From: Chroococcidiopsis thermalis PCC 7203
Lineage (GTDB): Bacteria; Cyanobacteriota; Cyanobacteriia; Cyanobacteriales; Chroococcidiopsidaceae
Assembly (NCBI RefSeq): GCF_000317125.1
Contig: NC_019695.1
Location: forward strand, 5,692,336 to 5,756,335
Length of the DNA: 64,000 nucleotides
Direction: 5' to 3'
Below the pieces are notes generated by a model. The model did no database searches. It was not told the origin of the DNA and was given only the letters and a program-made list of their open reading frames with translations. The position numbers were made by a program, and so were the translations under genes. Below, in pieces: positions 43,636-52,292 of the stretch (the stretch's first letter is position 1; every line of letters begins with the position of its first letter).

Positions 43636-45150
43636 CTATTGCAATGCCTCGATTTGCCGCACCACTGTTAGGGCTGAATAACTCACGCCAGCCGTTCCTT
43701 CTCCTGGATGCGTAGAGTCGCCGACTAACCACAAATTTTTAACAGGGGTGCGGTTGGCAAAACCAAAGGGTCCAAATGTCGGGACTCTCTGACCGATCCC
43801 GCCTACTATACCGCGATCGCGTGCTGTATAACGGGCAAACGTGCGTGGTGTCGCTGCTTCCTGGTGTAATATTGTTTCTGGCGTGAGGTGAAAGAATTGT
43901 CCCAAACGGGCGATCGCTTCCCGAGTATATTTTTCCTTCATCGCCTCATAGTCTTCACTCCGCCACCAAGGTTTCGGATCGACAAAAGATGAAGCAATAA
44001 TCGTACCTTTTCCCTCTGGGGCGCGTCCGTCTCCTGTGCGACTGACGGAGACAAATAAAGAATTATTTTCCCCGATTGCTCCATTGCGATCGTACATGAA
44101 TTGCAAGTGCGGCGGACATCCTGACGGAATCGCAGTTTCATCTACGCCGAGATACACGACAAAAGCCCCCGATGCTTCGGGTAATTTATCGACACGTTGC
44201 TTGTAACCTTGGGGGGCATTTCTACCCAACAACTGAACTAAGTTTTGTACCGTAACGTTAGCCACGATCTCGTCTGCGGTTTCTGTCCTGACTTCTTTAG
44301 TTTTTTGGTTGCGCACCAAAACACCTTTAACTTTGCCGTTTTCAACTAAAACTTTCTCTACACTATGGCGCATCAGCAGCTTGCCACCATATTTTTCTAA
44401 CGCTTCTACCAAGCGATCGCTCAACACCTGCATACTACCGTGAAGGTGAGACAATCCTTGCGGTGATTGGGAAACGCTTAATGCTGTAGCCGCATAAAGT
44501 AAAGCTGTTTCCTCTGCATCGACTTGGGAGTAAAGTTTTAATTGCAAATCTAAAAACGTCCGTAGCCGCCAATCGTCTTCCAAACCGTGTCCCCGTAAAG
44601 CATCGCCTACGGTCAAAAAGGTATAGGGTAAGGTAGTTAAAGTCCCTGGACGAACGGCTTGCGTCAGTTGCCACAAATCCCAGATGTTGCGGGGTGGTAA
44701 AACCGGATCGCGGGCTTGAAATGCCCAACTCGCTTGAAATAGATTGTCTATTAATTGCCAAAAGCGATCGCTACCTGGAAATTGTTTTTCTCTTTCGGCT
44801 TTCCATTTGGCGCGATCGCGCCAAACATTAATCGGTTGATTCTCTCCTGGTAAATATACCGCACAAGCAGGATCGCAAGGCGTTGCTTCTGGTAGATCGA
44901 TTTCTAATTCGGCAAAGATGCGGTGATGAATTCCGCCTGGTTCTAAACCAGCTACCTGAGTCGCGCCGACATCAAATGTAAATCCTTTGCGTTTAAAGGT
45001 CGAGGCACACCCTCCAGGGACGATTGCCTGGTCTAAGACTAAAACCTGGTAGCCGCGACGGGCAAGCAGCGCCGCCGCCGTTAGTCCACCAATTCCAGCA
45101 CCAATGACGACAACACGCGATTTGCGATCGCTCGCTAACCTACTTAGCAT
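43636..45150 (-). CDS. crtD: Carotenoid desaturase, CrtD-like (C-3',4' desaturase)
   Basis: A phytoene-desaturase-family flavoenzyme of 504 residues. The N-terminal FAD motif VVVIGAGIGGLTAAALLARRGY precedes GGCASTFKRKGFTFDVGATQVAG. The C-terminal flavin segment is NLWLVGDSTHPGEGTAGVSYSALT. This pattern matches cyanobacterial CrtD, needed for myxoxanthophyll-type carotenoids, better than CrtH prolycopene isomerase or CrtO ketolase. The assignment rests on the GATQVAGLEPGG and CDPACAVYLPGENQP stretches; a closely related paralogue cannot be excluded. No other crt gene is in the window. Confidence 0.78.
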   Translation of the reverse strand: MLSRLASDRKSRVVVIGAGIGGLTAAALLARRGYQVLVLDQAIVPGGCASTFKRKGFTFDVGATQVAGLEPGGIHHRIFAELEIDLPEATPCDPACAVYLPGENQPINVWRDRAKWKAEREKQFPGSDRFWQLIDNLFQASWAFQARDPVLPPRNIWDLWQLTQAVRPGTLTTLPYTFLTVGDALRGHGLEDDWRLRTFLDLQLKLYSQVDAEETALLYAATALSVSQSPQGLSHLHGSMQVLSDRLVEALEKYGGKLLMRHSVEKVLVENGKVKGVLVRNQKTKEVRTETADEIVANVTVQNLVQLLGRNAPQGYKQRVDKLPEASGAFVVYLGVDETAIPSGCPPHLQFMYDRNGAIGENNSLFVSVSRTGDGRAPEGKGTIIASSFVDPKPWWRSEDYEAMKEKYTREAIARLGQFFHLTPETILHQEAATPRTFARYTARDRGIVGGIGQRVPTFGPFGFANRTPVKNLWLVGDSTHPGEGTAGVSYSALTVVRQIEALQ

Positions 45151-45243
45151 GGATATAAAGCCAAAATCAAACCTACTCTATCTTTATATTAAGTTATGTT
45201 AAACACTGAAAAAAAGACACAGGAAGCAGAAGAAGCAGAGGAG

Positions 45244-45290
45244 TAACTACCAACTACCAACTACCAACCACTAACCACCAACTACCAACC
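45244..45290. repeat. Heptamer tandem repeat (AACTACC/AACCACT)n
   Basis: Degenerate AACTACC units between crtD and the second kinase gene, in the promoter region of both divergent genes. Confidence 0.8.
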
Positions 45291-45320
45291 ACCATCACAT
45301 CTGACTTCTGACTTAAGCTT

Positions 45321-46742
45321 ATGTCCGATCGCGATTGGGAGACACCGCTGACTAGCAATACTCTAGAACAGCGATATGAGATTATACAACAATTAGCAAA
45401 AAAAGCAGGCAGACGCACGTTATTGGCGCGTGACAGAAAAACTGAGGAGTTAGTTGTTGTCAAACTCCTGTCCTTCACCAGTGATTTTGAGTGGGATGCA
45501 CTGAAATTATTTGAACGGGAAGCCAAAATATTACAAGCAATCTCTCATCCTGCGATTCCCCGTTATCTAGATTATTACGAACTCGATTTCAATAACGGTA
45601 ACAAGGGTTTTGCTTTAGTACAAACTTATATTTCTGGAAAATCTATAGAAGAGTATCTTAAATCTGGACGTAGCTTTGATGAAGTAGAAATTAAACAGCT
45701 AGCGAAAGCAGTACTAGAAATTTTAATTTATTTGCATGGCAGACAGCCGCCAGTGATACACCGCGATATTAAACCGAGTAATATTTTACTGGGCGATCGC
45801 TCTGGTAACAGTATCGGACAAGTCTATTTAGTTGATTTCGGTTCCGTGCAAACTTTAGCGGCAAAAGAAGGCGGAACGATGACAGTAGTAGGAACTTATG
45901 GCTATATGCCACCAGAACAATTTGGCGATCGCACCGTTCCTGCTTCCGATCTTTACAGTTTGGGTACAACTTTAGTTTATCTGGTAACGGGAACGCATCC
46001 GGCAGATTTACCGCAAAAAGACGGACGAATTCAATTTGAGTTATTGACAAATCTCAGTCTTGAATTTACCCAGTGGTTGCGGCGGATGATAGAGCCAAGT
46101 TTAGAACGTCGTTTTACTTCTGCCGAACATGCATTACAAGAATTAATTCAACCTCAGCTTGTAGATATAGTTCTTTCAACGACCCAACAACCTAGTGATA
46201 GTAAAGTCAAATTAACTAGAAAAGCAGATACCTTGGAAATTCTTCTTCCTGCTAAAGGTTGGAATTTTGGTGTAGGATTTACTACGGCTTTTACTACTTT
46301 TTATAACCTCATACTCGTTCCTGCAACAGGTATAGCTTTTTCCCCATACTGGAGAATTAGCCATCCTTTAATATGGTTAATTGTTGGAGGTCTGTGGTAT
46401 GGAAATTATATTTTAATCTCGGGAGTTCTGAAGTATTTATTAAAGCGAGTTAGACTCAAAATCAGTTCTCAGGAAATCGAGCTTACTCATGAAATAATCG
46501 GCTGGAAGTATCGCCATATTTTCAATGCAAGTAAACAAGATGTGTCAGCATTAAAGTTAATTTATGGATATCACGGTAACCGCCGATACATGCATATTTG
46601 GATTGGTAAAAATAGGTATGAGTTGTGGGGTGATTCGATTCTAACCGAACCCGAAATGGAATGGTTGGCGCAAGAAGTTAGTAGTTGTTTAGGGATAGAG
46701 ATTTCTAGAGAACCTAATTTTTATATTCCCAAAGGCGATTAA
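45321..46742 (+). CDS. Ser/Thr protein kinase with C-terminal membrane anchor
   Basis: A 473-residue protein. The kinase domain (about 20-275) has K49-like VVVKLL, the catalytic loop HRDIKPSNILLGD, DFGSVQT and an activation segment ending VGTYGYMPPEQFG. These are intact, so activity is likely. The glycine loop (LAKKAGRRTLLARD) is atypical, lacking GxGxxG. Residues about 310-390 contain two hydrophobic helices (GVGFTTAFTTFYNLILVP; ISHPLIWLIVGGLWYGNYI). A short beta-rich tail follows (YHGNRRYMHIWIGKNRYELWG), likely cytoplasmic. Its target is not indicated. Confidence 0.87.
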   Translation: MSDRDWETPLTSNTLEQRYEIIQQLAKKAGRRTLLARDRKTEELVVVKLLSFTSDFEWDALKLFEREAKILQAISHPAIPRYLDYYELDFNNGNKGFALVQTYISGKSIEEYLKSGRSFDEVEIKQLAKAVLEILIYLHGRQPPVIHRDIKPSNILLGDRSGNSIGQVYLVDFGSVQTLAAKEGGTMTVVGTYGYMPPEQFGDRTVPASDLYSLGTTLVYLVTGTHPADLPQKDGRIQFELLTNLSLEFTQWLRRMIEPSLERRFTSAEHALQELIQPQLVDIVLSTTQQPSDSKVKLTRKADTLEILLPAKGWNFGVGFTTAFTTFYNLILVPATGIAFSPYWRISHPLIWLIVGGLWYGNYILISGVLKYLLKRVRLKISSQEIELTHEIIGWKYRHIFNASKQDVSALKLIYGYHGNRRYMHIWIGKNRYELWGDSILTEPEMEWLAQEVSSCLGIEISREPNFYIPKGD

Positions 46743-47341
46743 ATTTACAACAGTTTGCGATCGGCGAGCGATCGCTCATTTTTTTTGAAACAGTAGACAT
46801 TGCTCGGATAGATGCAGATGTTATTCGAGATTTTCACCGAAACTAATGCTACAACAACTTTTCTGAGTCGAGCGATAGAAGAAAGCGATCGCTTCAATAG
46901 ATAGAGTGTATTGCTACGTAGTGTAATTTTAATATCTAGCCGATCCAAATCTAGCATACCTATATAGTTTACTAGTATTTTTAATGGTTCTTCTGTATAG
47001 GAATAATCTCGGATGTTTTACATAACAAAAACAAGTATTTTGCAGTTCAGATGCACATAGATCGAGCTAAATTTAGCCGTGTAGTTATAAAACATTTAAG
47101 TGATTTTTATGAGCAGTTTTTTGTTACTTCGATCGTTTGCTTGTTCTCGGTTAATTTAAAATATATCAATGTTAGTTTGCAAAAGAATATCGTTAATCAA
47201 GATATGTAAACTTATCTTTTTTGAATTGTATTGGCTGGTATTCTCAATTGCAGTCAGTCCAGTATTATTAAATACAACTACAAATCGATAGACGGAGTTG
47301 TATTAGTACTGCGATATTCTGTATATTTGGAGGATATTGGT
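46743..47341. other. Intergenic region upstream of a small peptide gene
   Basis: About 600 AT-rich bases. A minus-strand 70-residue frame (46745-46957) is not convincing. The region presumably carries the promoter for the 71-residue peptide at 47342. A GGAGGA ribosome site lies about eight bases before that start. Confidence 0.5.
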
Positions 47342-47557
47342 ATGATCGAAAATTCCATAAAAGGTTTGAAAGTTCTGCAAGCAGAAGATGAGATTTGTTT
47401 GACTGGCGGTGCAGCCAGAGCTTATGGTTTTGCTGATGCTCGTGGTTTAGATCCGAAAGATGCTGACGCTAGAACGTCAGTGATAGTAGAAGCTATTGAT
47501 GATGGAGTTTTTCGTTATGCTCGCTCTACCTCGATTGCTTCTATAGTCTTACAGTAG
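47342..47557 (+). CDS. Small peptide with acidic Gly-Gly leader
   Basis: A 71-residue product starting MIENSIKGLKVLQAEDEICL and then TGG, with a GGAGGA ribosome site. The frame could be opened from 47231, but that start has no ribosome site. The first 23 residues end in AEDEICLTGG. The peptide at 49448 has a similar leader end, AEDSEASLCGG. The remainder (ARAYGFADARGLDPKDADA, then TSVIVEAIDDGVFRYARS) is Ala/Asp-rich. Gly-Gly leaders usually mark peptides exported or matured by peptidase-containing ABC transporters; none is visible here. It is an unrecognised family. Confidence 0.6.
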   Translation: MIENSIKGLKVLQAEDEICLTGGAARAYGFADARGLDPKDADARTSVIVEAIDDGVFRYARSTSIASIVLQ

Positions 47558-47590
47558 AGCGCTAGTGAAATTGCTCTAGCATTGACGCTA

Positions 47591-47637
47591 TATCGCTGAA
47601 AGCTTCCTACAATCTAAGAGATTTGCTTTCAGCGATA
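47591..47637. terminator. Hairpin after the small peptide gene
   Basis: Perfect 13-bp arms TATCGCTGAAAGC (47591-47603) and GCTTTCAGCGATA (47625-47637) around a 21-base loop, 33 bases after the stop. No long T-run follows, so factor-independent termination is uncertain. The hairpin separates this gene from the membrane-protein genes. The rest of 47558-47891 shows nothing recognisable. Confidence 0.5.
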
Positions 47638-47891
47638 AGATTTGCTTTCTGCAATTGTCTTCTAACAAATTGGTTGCAACAAAATGGAATTTCAGTTTGC
47701 AGCTAAGTTTTTTGTTCGTGTATATCCAAAAAGTGAGATTGAGTTGACTAAGATAGTGATTCGCTACAAGGTTATCTCAGTCATTCAAGCTAACTTTCTA
47801 AATGTACATCAACGTTCTTAACTATTAAAGCTATTACCGATACTTTCAGTAGTAATAGCTAACAGGATCGATCGGGAGTTCATCTAAATTT

Positions 47892-48509
47892 ATGGCGTTG
47901 CCATCTCACATTTACCCAGAAGCACAAAATCTTCCCAAGCAGACAGAAATTGCTAAGGTTTGTGTTTATGGTCTTAGCATCTTATCAGCAGCAACATTCC
48001 TATTCTTGCCTCTGTTTAATTTATTGCATCCTAGTCCTTGGCAACGTTGGATGGGTGTAGTACACGGTTCAGCCGCCATACTGGCAACAGTAGTTGCTGT
48101 TTATACAGGACATTTAGCTTTCCCATTGCTTCGAGGTGCAAGCAAGATTTTACCGCAACTGCGAACGTTAACATTTTGGACAACAGTACTAGCCTTACTG
48201 TCTATTGTTTCAGGTAACTGGGCTTATATGAGATACCGCGCGCCTATAGGTGGTGCGCGTGCTTGGTTGCAATCAAACTCTCCATTAGTTCATAACGTGT
48301 TCATGGAATATCACGAATTTACCGTACTGTTTACAGTCCCACTAGGAACAGCTTGTGCGTGGATTCTTTGGCGCTATGGAGACTCTATAGTTGATAAGAA
48401 AAATGTTCCTGTTCTGGCAGCTACCTCAATTGCGTTGATGGCAATTATGTTTTTTGCTTTGGGTGGTTTAGTCACTGGTATTGGTATTGCCAAAATCCAT
48501 AGCTTGTGA
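47892..48509 (+). CDS. Five-helix membrane protein, unknown, histidine-containing
   Basis: A 205-residue protein not recognised. Five hydrophobic segments lie at about 23-45, 55-77, 92-110, 143-162 and 175-197. Histidines H58 (MGVVHGSAA), H74 (YTGHLAF), H134 and H141 (VHNVFMEYHEF) sit in or next to helices, a pattern that could coordinate haem or metal; this is inference from spacing only. It is the first gene of a tight run reaching 49684. A weak similarity in style to DUF2231 or b-type cytochrome-like membrane proteins is possible but unproven. Confidence 0.6.
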   Translation: MALPSHIYPEAQNLPKQTEIAKVCVYGLSILSAATFLFLPLFNLLHPSPWQRWMGVVHGSAAILATVVAVYTGHLAFPLLRGASKILPQLRTLTFWTTVLALLSIVSGNWAYMRYRAPIGGARAWLQSNSPLVHNVFMEYHEFTVLFTVPLGTACAWILWRYGDSIVDKKNVPVLAATSIALMAIMFFALGGLVTGIGIAKIHSL

Positions 48510-48536
48510 TCGTTGAATAACTGGAAAAACTGACAA

Positions 48537-49040
48537 ATGAAGCAAAATTCGCCCCAAAAAACTCAAAATTTGATTGACGAGGATAGAACGGTTGATTTGC
48601 CAATTTACAGTCAAATTTGGCAGTGGCTCAAGCATTTTCCATCAGGATTAGCTGTTGGTTCTAAAAATCCACCTCATAGTTCTGCTTCAGCAGCCGCTGC
48701 CTTAATTAGTGCTAGTTTTGGTTGCTTCTATATGATGGTCAACCAACATTTAACTGTACTTTTTAAATCGTGGGATGAGTTTGTTTGGATGCTTGGCAGT
48801 TGGATACCAGGTAGCCACAATGCTAACAAGCTGTTTGGTGAAATTGGTCCATATTCTGGTAAAGAGACATTATTGTTGTTTGGTTGGCTATGCAGTTGGT
48901 TTTGGCTGCATAATTTGTGGAAGCGCAAAAACATTCATTTCTCATTCATGTTTTTTTGGATGGCTTTTTTCTTGGTAGCCGCAACTTTGATGAATTGGCA
49001 TCCATTATTCCCTTACATGCCATTGATGCCAACAAAATAG
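48537..49040 (+). CDS. Membrane protein, unknown, second gene of the peptide-associated run
   Basis: A 167-residue protein not recognised. A soluble N-terminus of about 45 residues is followed by hydrophobic segments at about 50-72, 105-125 and 133-153. Many aromatic residues and histidines lie at the membrane edges (GSHNANKLFGEIGPYSGKE; WLHNLWKRKNIHFSF; MNWHPLFPYMP). It follows the five-helix gene by 27 bases. The pair probably forms a membrane complex. Confidence 0.55.
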   Translation: MKQNSPQKTQNLIDEDRTVDLPIYSQIWQWLKHFPSGLAVGSKNPPHSSASAAAALISASFGCFYMMVNQHLTVLFKSWDEFVWMLGSWIPGSHNANKLFGEIGPYSGKETLLLFGWLCSWFWLHNLWKRKNIHFSFMFFWMAFFLVAATLMNWHPLFPYMPLMPTK

Positions 49041-49049
49041 CTCTAGTTC

Positions 49050-49319
49050 ATGACAAATTTTTGCAGTATCTTGACAAAGCTGATGATTACTCAACAAGAA
49101 AATTACTCGAATCAAACTCGCTTGCATCAAATACAAGTAAGACAGATGCATAAAGCTGTATTTGGCTTAGTCGGTATTTGGCTAGCTTTTACAACTACCT
49201 TTCTGATTGCCGGTTGGCGAGTTAGCCAAAGTGGAAGGTACAGTAATTTTTATCTCAATTCTTGGACAATTGAAAGTCAAGAACTACCAACCGTTCGTTC
49301 TCAGCAGGATAAATCATGA
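49050..49319 (+). CDS. Single-helix membrane protein, third gene of the run
   Basis: An 89-residue frame from ATG 49050; ATG 49083 (MITQQENYSNQTRLH) is an alternative giving 78 residues. One transmembrane helix near the middle (AVFGLVGIWLAFTTTFLIAGW) is followed by a tail of about 35 residues. It is not recognised. Its TGA overlaps the ATG of the next small gene (ATGA), indicating translational coupling. Confidence 0.55.
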   Translation: MTNFCSILTKLMITQQENYSNQTRLHQIQVRQMHKAVFGLVGIWLAFTTTFLIAGWRVSQSGRYSNFYLNSWTIESQELPTVRSQQDKS

Positions 49320-49444
49320 ATTTTTTGCTTCGTACCAATTTGTCTAGGGACAATCCCGCTAGCGCTAAATTGTTTGAGCATACGGCAAATCTTTCCGCGT
49401 TAGTGAAAGTCTGTACTGTTGTTGACACGAAAATTGAGAGGTAA
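49316..49444 (+). CDS. Very small protein, 42 residues, coupled to its neighbours
   Basis: The frame starts at the ATG overlapping the previous stop and reads MNFLLRTNLSRDNPASAKLF, then EHTANLSALVKVCTVV, ending TKIER. The next peptide gene starts three bases after its stop. Conserved spacing suggests that it is translated, but composition alone cannot prove it. No family is recognised and there is no membrane helix. Confidence 0.4.
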   Translation: MNFLLRTNLSRDNPASAKLFEHTANLSALVKVCTVVDTKIER

Positions 49445-49447
49445 ACA

Positions 49448-49684
49448 ATGACTCATTTAGCAATTGATTCGGAATTATTGACAGACATTGCAGAAGATAG
49501 CGAAGCTAGTCTTTGTGGCGGGGTTTCTACAGGAATCAGCATTTCTGCCTTTGCGGACGGTACGAACTTTGCTTATTCTAGAACAGGCGCTTTCAGCTTT
49601 GCTGTAAAATTACCAGATCGCCGTAGAGTGTCAATTTCCTTGGGGGGTGGTCTTAGTATAGGCATAGACAATCCCTCAGACTGA
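49448..49684 (+). CDS. Small peptide with acidic Cys-Gly-Gly leader
   Basis: A 78-residue product: MTHLAIDSELLTDIAEDSEA, then SLCGG at 21-25. After the Gly-Gly comes a beta-like, Ser/Gly/Phe-rich part (VSTGISISAFADGTNFAYSR, then GAFSFAVKL and ISLGGGLSIGID). The leader ends AED-E..LCGG, close to AEDEICLTGG of the peptide at 47342. Both mature parts contain FAD after an Ala. I infer a shared export or maturation route. It is the last gene of the run and is followed by a terminator-like hairpin. Confidence 0.6.
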   Translation: MTHLAIDSELLTDIAEDSEASLCGGVSTGISISAFADGTNFAYSRTGAFSFAVKLPDRRRVSISLGGGLSIGIDNPSD

Positions 49685-49745
49685 ATAGATTCATACTTGA
49701 GCAAATAGTTCGTCACAATTTTGGCGATCGCCACACTAGATTCTA

Positions 49746-49785
49746 TCCCCCCTCGCTCCCCTAATTCAGGAGATGAGGGGATTTT
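49746..49785. terminator. Terminator hairpin between the peptide run and fadL
   Basis: CCCCTC (49748-49753) pairs with GAGGGG (49775-49780), with inner CCCCT/AGG pairing, followed by ATTTTC on the plus strand. It probably ends transcripts from both convergent sides. Confidence 0.55.
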
Positions 49786-49801
49786 CTATGGTATATTTCG
49801 A

Positions 49802-51121
49802 TCAAAATTTCCAAGTTAGTTGCAGTCCGACAACATCAACATCACTTTCAATGCTTCCTCTCAAATTACCGCTAGTACTGCTAGATAAATCGATCTGACT
49901 ATCATCAACAAATAAGTGAGCGTAACCGACATCAAAACTAATAGCATCAGAAGCTTTGAAACTAGCACCGATCGCTAACCAAGTACGATTATTATCGGGA
50001 ATTCTAGGCGATCTATAAGTACTATCTACCGGACTCGGATCGTATGCAACACCAGCACGTAATTCCCAAACTGGACTTAATGTATAGTTAATTCCTAAAG
50101 AATAGCGCACTGTATCGTGCCAATTTTCCGGCTGCACGTTATCCGGTTCCGCTGGGTTGTCAAATGTGACGCGCAACTCTTCAAACCGACTCCAATTCGT
50201 CCAAGTTACGTCACCTGTAAGTGCAACGCGAGAACTAATTTGATGATAGGCATTGAGAGATAGAGTATCGGGTAGGTTCAATTCAGCGTCGATACTACCA
50301 TCTTGAAATCGTCCAGTCGCGGTTAAAGCTGACACCGCAGCAGGAACGTTAAAATCAGCCTCCCCTGCTAAATCGTGGGTAATTGCCGAACGATAAGCCA
50401 AGCCGAGGCGCGTTTTCCGATTGGGTTCGTAGAGTAACCCCAAGTTATAACCCCAACTCCAATCATCGCCTTCTAATTCGACAGAACCATCAGTTGCTTG
50501 AGGCGCGGTACGCAATCTCGTAGCACCAATCAAACCAAAATCGATCGCGTTTGATAGTTTTGCCTCAGCATATTGTAAATTGATGCCAGCACCTAAAGAA
50601 AGGTTGTCTGTCAGTTTTGCCGCAACAGTAGGATTAATATTAATTGTGACGAGTTCTGAATTAATCGCGTAGTAGCGCCCAACCCAGTCGCGATCGTACC
50701 TCGTCTTCAGACCAAAAGGCGAATTCACTCCTAAACCTAGCTTGACGCGATCGCTGGCATTCCAGACAGCGTAGAAGTTAGGGACAAAAATATCCACGCC
50801 GCCGTCTCCGCCATCTCCACCTGTTAAAGGTGCGCCAGTGACAACGACCGAACCTCGATCTTGAAACAGAGCTGTAGGAGATATATAGTATCCTGCCGCG
50901 ATCGCCGAATTATTTGACAGACGAGTTAATCCAGCAGGGTTGAAAAAGATCGTACTGGCATCATCCGCCGCTGCACTATTAGAAAAAGCACTGCCTAAAC
51001 CGCGCACGCTTTGTTCGAGAATTGCAAAACCTGATGCTACAGCAGTACTAGTCGTGCCAAAAAATTCTAACGCCAAAAACAGCGGCAACAGCGCTGCAAT
51101 TGACTGCAACGTTCTCCTCAC
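49802..51121 (-). CDS. Outer-membrane protein, FadL/TodX family
   Basis: A 439-residue beta-barrel with signal peptide (residues 1-29, cleavage near AVASG). The FadL pattern is present: GFAILEQSVRGLGSAFSNSAA, DDASTIFFNPAGLTRL (NPAGL motif), TRYDRDWVGRYYAINSELVTININP, and a final aromatic residue (QLTWKF) as in outer-membrane barrels. FadL proteins carry long-chain fatty acids or other hydrophobic compounds across the outer membrane. In cyanobacteria this family is uncommon, and free fatty acid uptake or hydrocarbon passage are both possible. The start is GTG 51121. Confidence 0.87.
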   Translation of the reverse strand: MRRTLQSIAALLPLFLALEFFGTTSTAVASGFAILEQSVRGLGSAFSNSAAADDASTIFFNPAGLTRLSNNSAIAAGYYISPTALFQDRGSVVVTGAPLTGGDGGDGGVDIFVPNFYAVWNASDRVKLGLGVNSPFGLKTRYDRDWVGRYYAINSELVTININPTVAAKLTDNLSLGAGINLQYAEAKLSNAIDFGLIGATRLRTAPQATDGSVELEGDDWSWGYNLGLLYEPNRKTRLGLAYRSAITHDLAGEADFNVPAAVSALTATGRFQDGSIDAELNLPDTLSLNAYHQISSRVALTGDVTWTNWSRFEELRVTFDNPAEPDNVQPENWHDTVRYSLGINYTLSPVWELRAGVAYDPSPVDSTYRSPRIPDNNRTWLAIGASFKASDAISFDVGYAHLFVDDSQIDLSSSTSGNLRGSIESDVDVVGLQLTWKF

Positions 51122-51771
51122 TCTGACTCCTCGTTCTGATATTTGAATAAAGCAAAAGCAAATATATACCTTCGAGCAGTCACGCTTATAGTTGTGAAGC
51201 TAAATGAACAAATAATTATTAGATCGTTACATTTCAGTCGGGTTTCAGTGCCAATATAGAAAATAGAACTGGCAGCCAACAACAAAAAGTAGCAAGGGAG
51301 CAGGGAAAGACACAAGATCTAGAAATAGCTGAATAGTAGATCGCCTTTACGTTGCGAGATGTATTTTCCTACGACTTTCCCCTACAGTACTGATAACAAA
51401 TGCTACCTCTTGATGTACTGCAAGAATTCGTCCTTAAGGCGCATTAAAAACTATGATGAAGTAAGTTAGTCTGGCAGAGCTACATCATATTTTGTAACTT
51501 ACTATTCCGTCAGCGTCTGCTTTTACTTTCACAGTAGAGTTAAGTTAGATTTTCTACAGGTGAGGGTGTAAGGTAAAACAAACGATCTGGCAACAATATG
51601 GCTTATCTGAGTGTAACTACTTAGAATAGTACGACCTTTATAGATAAAAGTTTTTCTAATGTTGAAATTTAGAATATTTAACTCAAAATTTGACTAATTC
51701 TAGGGGAGCGAACGGTTAATGTTGTCTTTGCACTCTCAGACTCAACTACACTGATGGAGTAAAAAATTACA
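51122..51771. other. Intergenic region between divergent fadL and the zinc-ribbon gene
   Basis: 650 bases without a convincing gene. A 65-residue minus-strand frame near 51118-51315 has no ribosome site or family. GTAAGTTAG (51460) and GTAACTTAC (51496) form a loose inverted repeat. Both promoters must lie here. Confidence 0.5.
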
Positions 51772-52248
51772 ATGAGGATTCGACTGGAGCGAAAGTTAAG
51801 TTCATGCCCCCATCACCTATGTTGTACTGTCTGCGATCGCATGTTTGAATCAGGTAGAGTCCGCACGCTCCTACACAATGACGAAGGATTCATCCAAGGT
51901 GACATTTGCCCAGAGTGCATGAGGCTATCGGTCGAAACCATTCAACATAAAATTAGAGAGCGGGCAATGCTGCTACTGGAAGAAACAGACGACAGTAGCA
52001 ATACGACCTTCTCACCTCAAGCACGGGCAATGGAATTGCTAGACTGCTCTACCGAAAACGTCAAATATCCCCAGTTTTATCATTGGTGGTTGGTACAGCT
52101 AGAGATCTTCTCGCGTAAATCCTCAGATGCCAGAAATGTTACAGGTATAGAAAATTGGGAATACAAAGGGCGATCGCGTAAGGCGCAAGATCGCAGTTGG
52201 CGAGAACGATTGCGGACGTTTTTTGAAAAAGATGAATCGGAAAAATAG
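51772..52248 (+). CDS. Zinc-ribbon protein, unknown function
   Basis: A 158-residue soluble protein. Cysteine pairs CTVC (18-21) and CPEC (46-49), with extra C12 and C17, probably bind zinc in a ribbon. The rest is helical and basic at the end (RSRKAQDRSWRERLRTFFEKD). No family is recognised beyond this. It faces the next gene convergently, 45 bases away. It could be a small nucleic-acid-binding or regulatory protein. Confidence 0.6.
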   Translation: MRIRLERKLSSCPHHLCCTVCDRMFESGRVRTLLHNDEGFIQGDICPECMRLSVETIQHKIRERAMLLLEETDDSSNTTFSPQARAMELLDCSTENVKYPQFYHWWLVQLEIFSRKSSDARNVTGIENWEYKGRSRKAQDRSWRERLRTFFEKDESEK

Positions 52249-52292
52249 GGGCGATCGCGTCGCGGAATTTCCTAGTTTTTCAAGCTGAGTTT

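Noticed and set aside
46745-46957. 70-residue minus-strand ORF after the second kinase
   Set aside because: No ribosome site, no family, and its start lies in AT-rich DNA; it is most likely chance.
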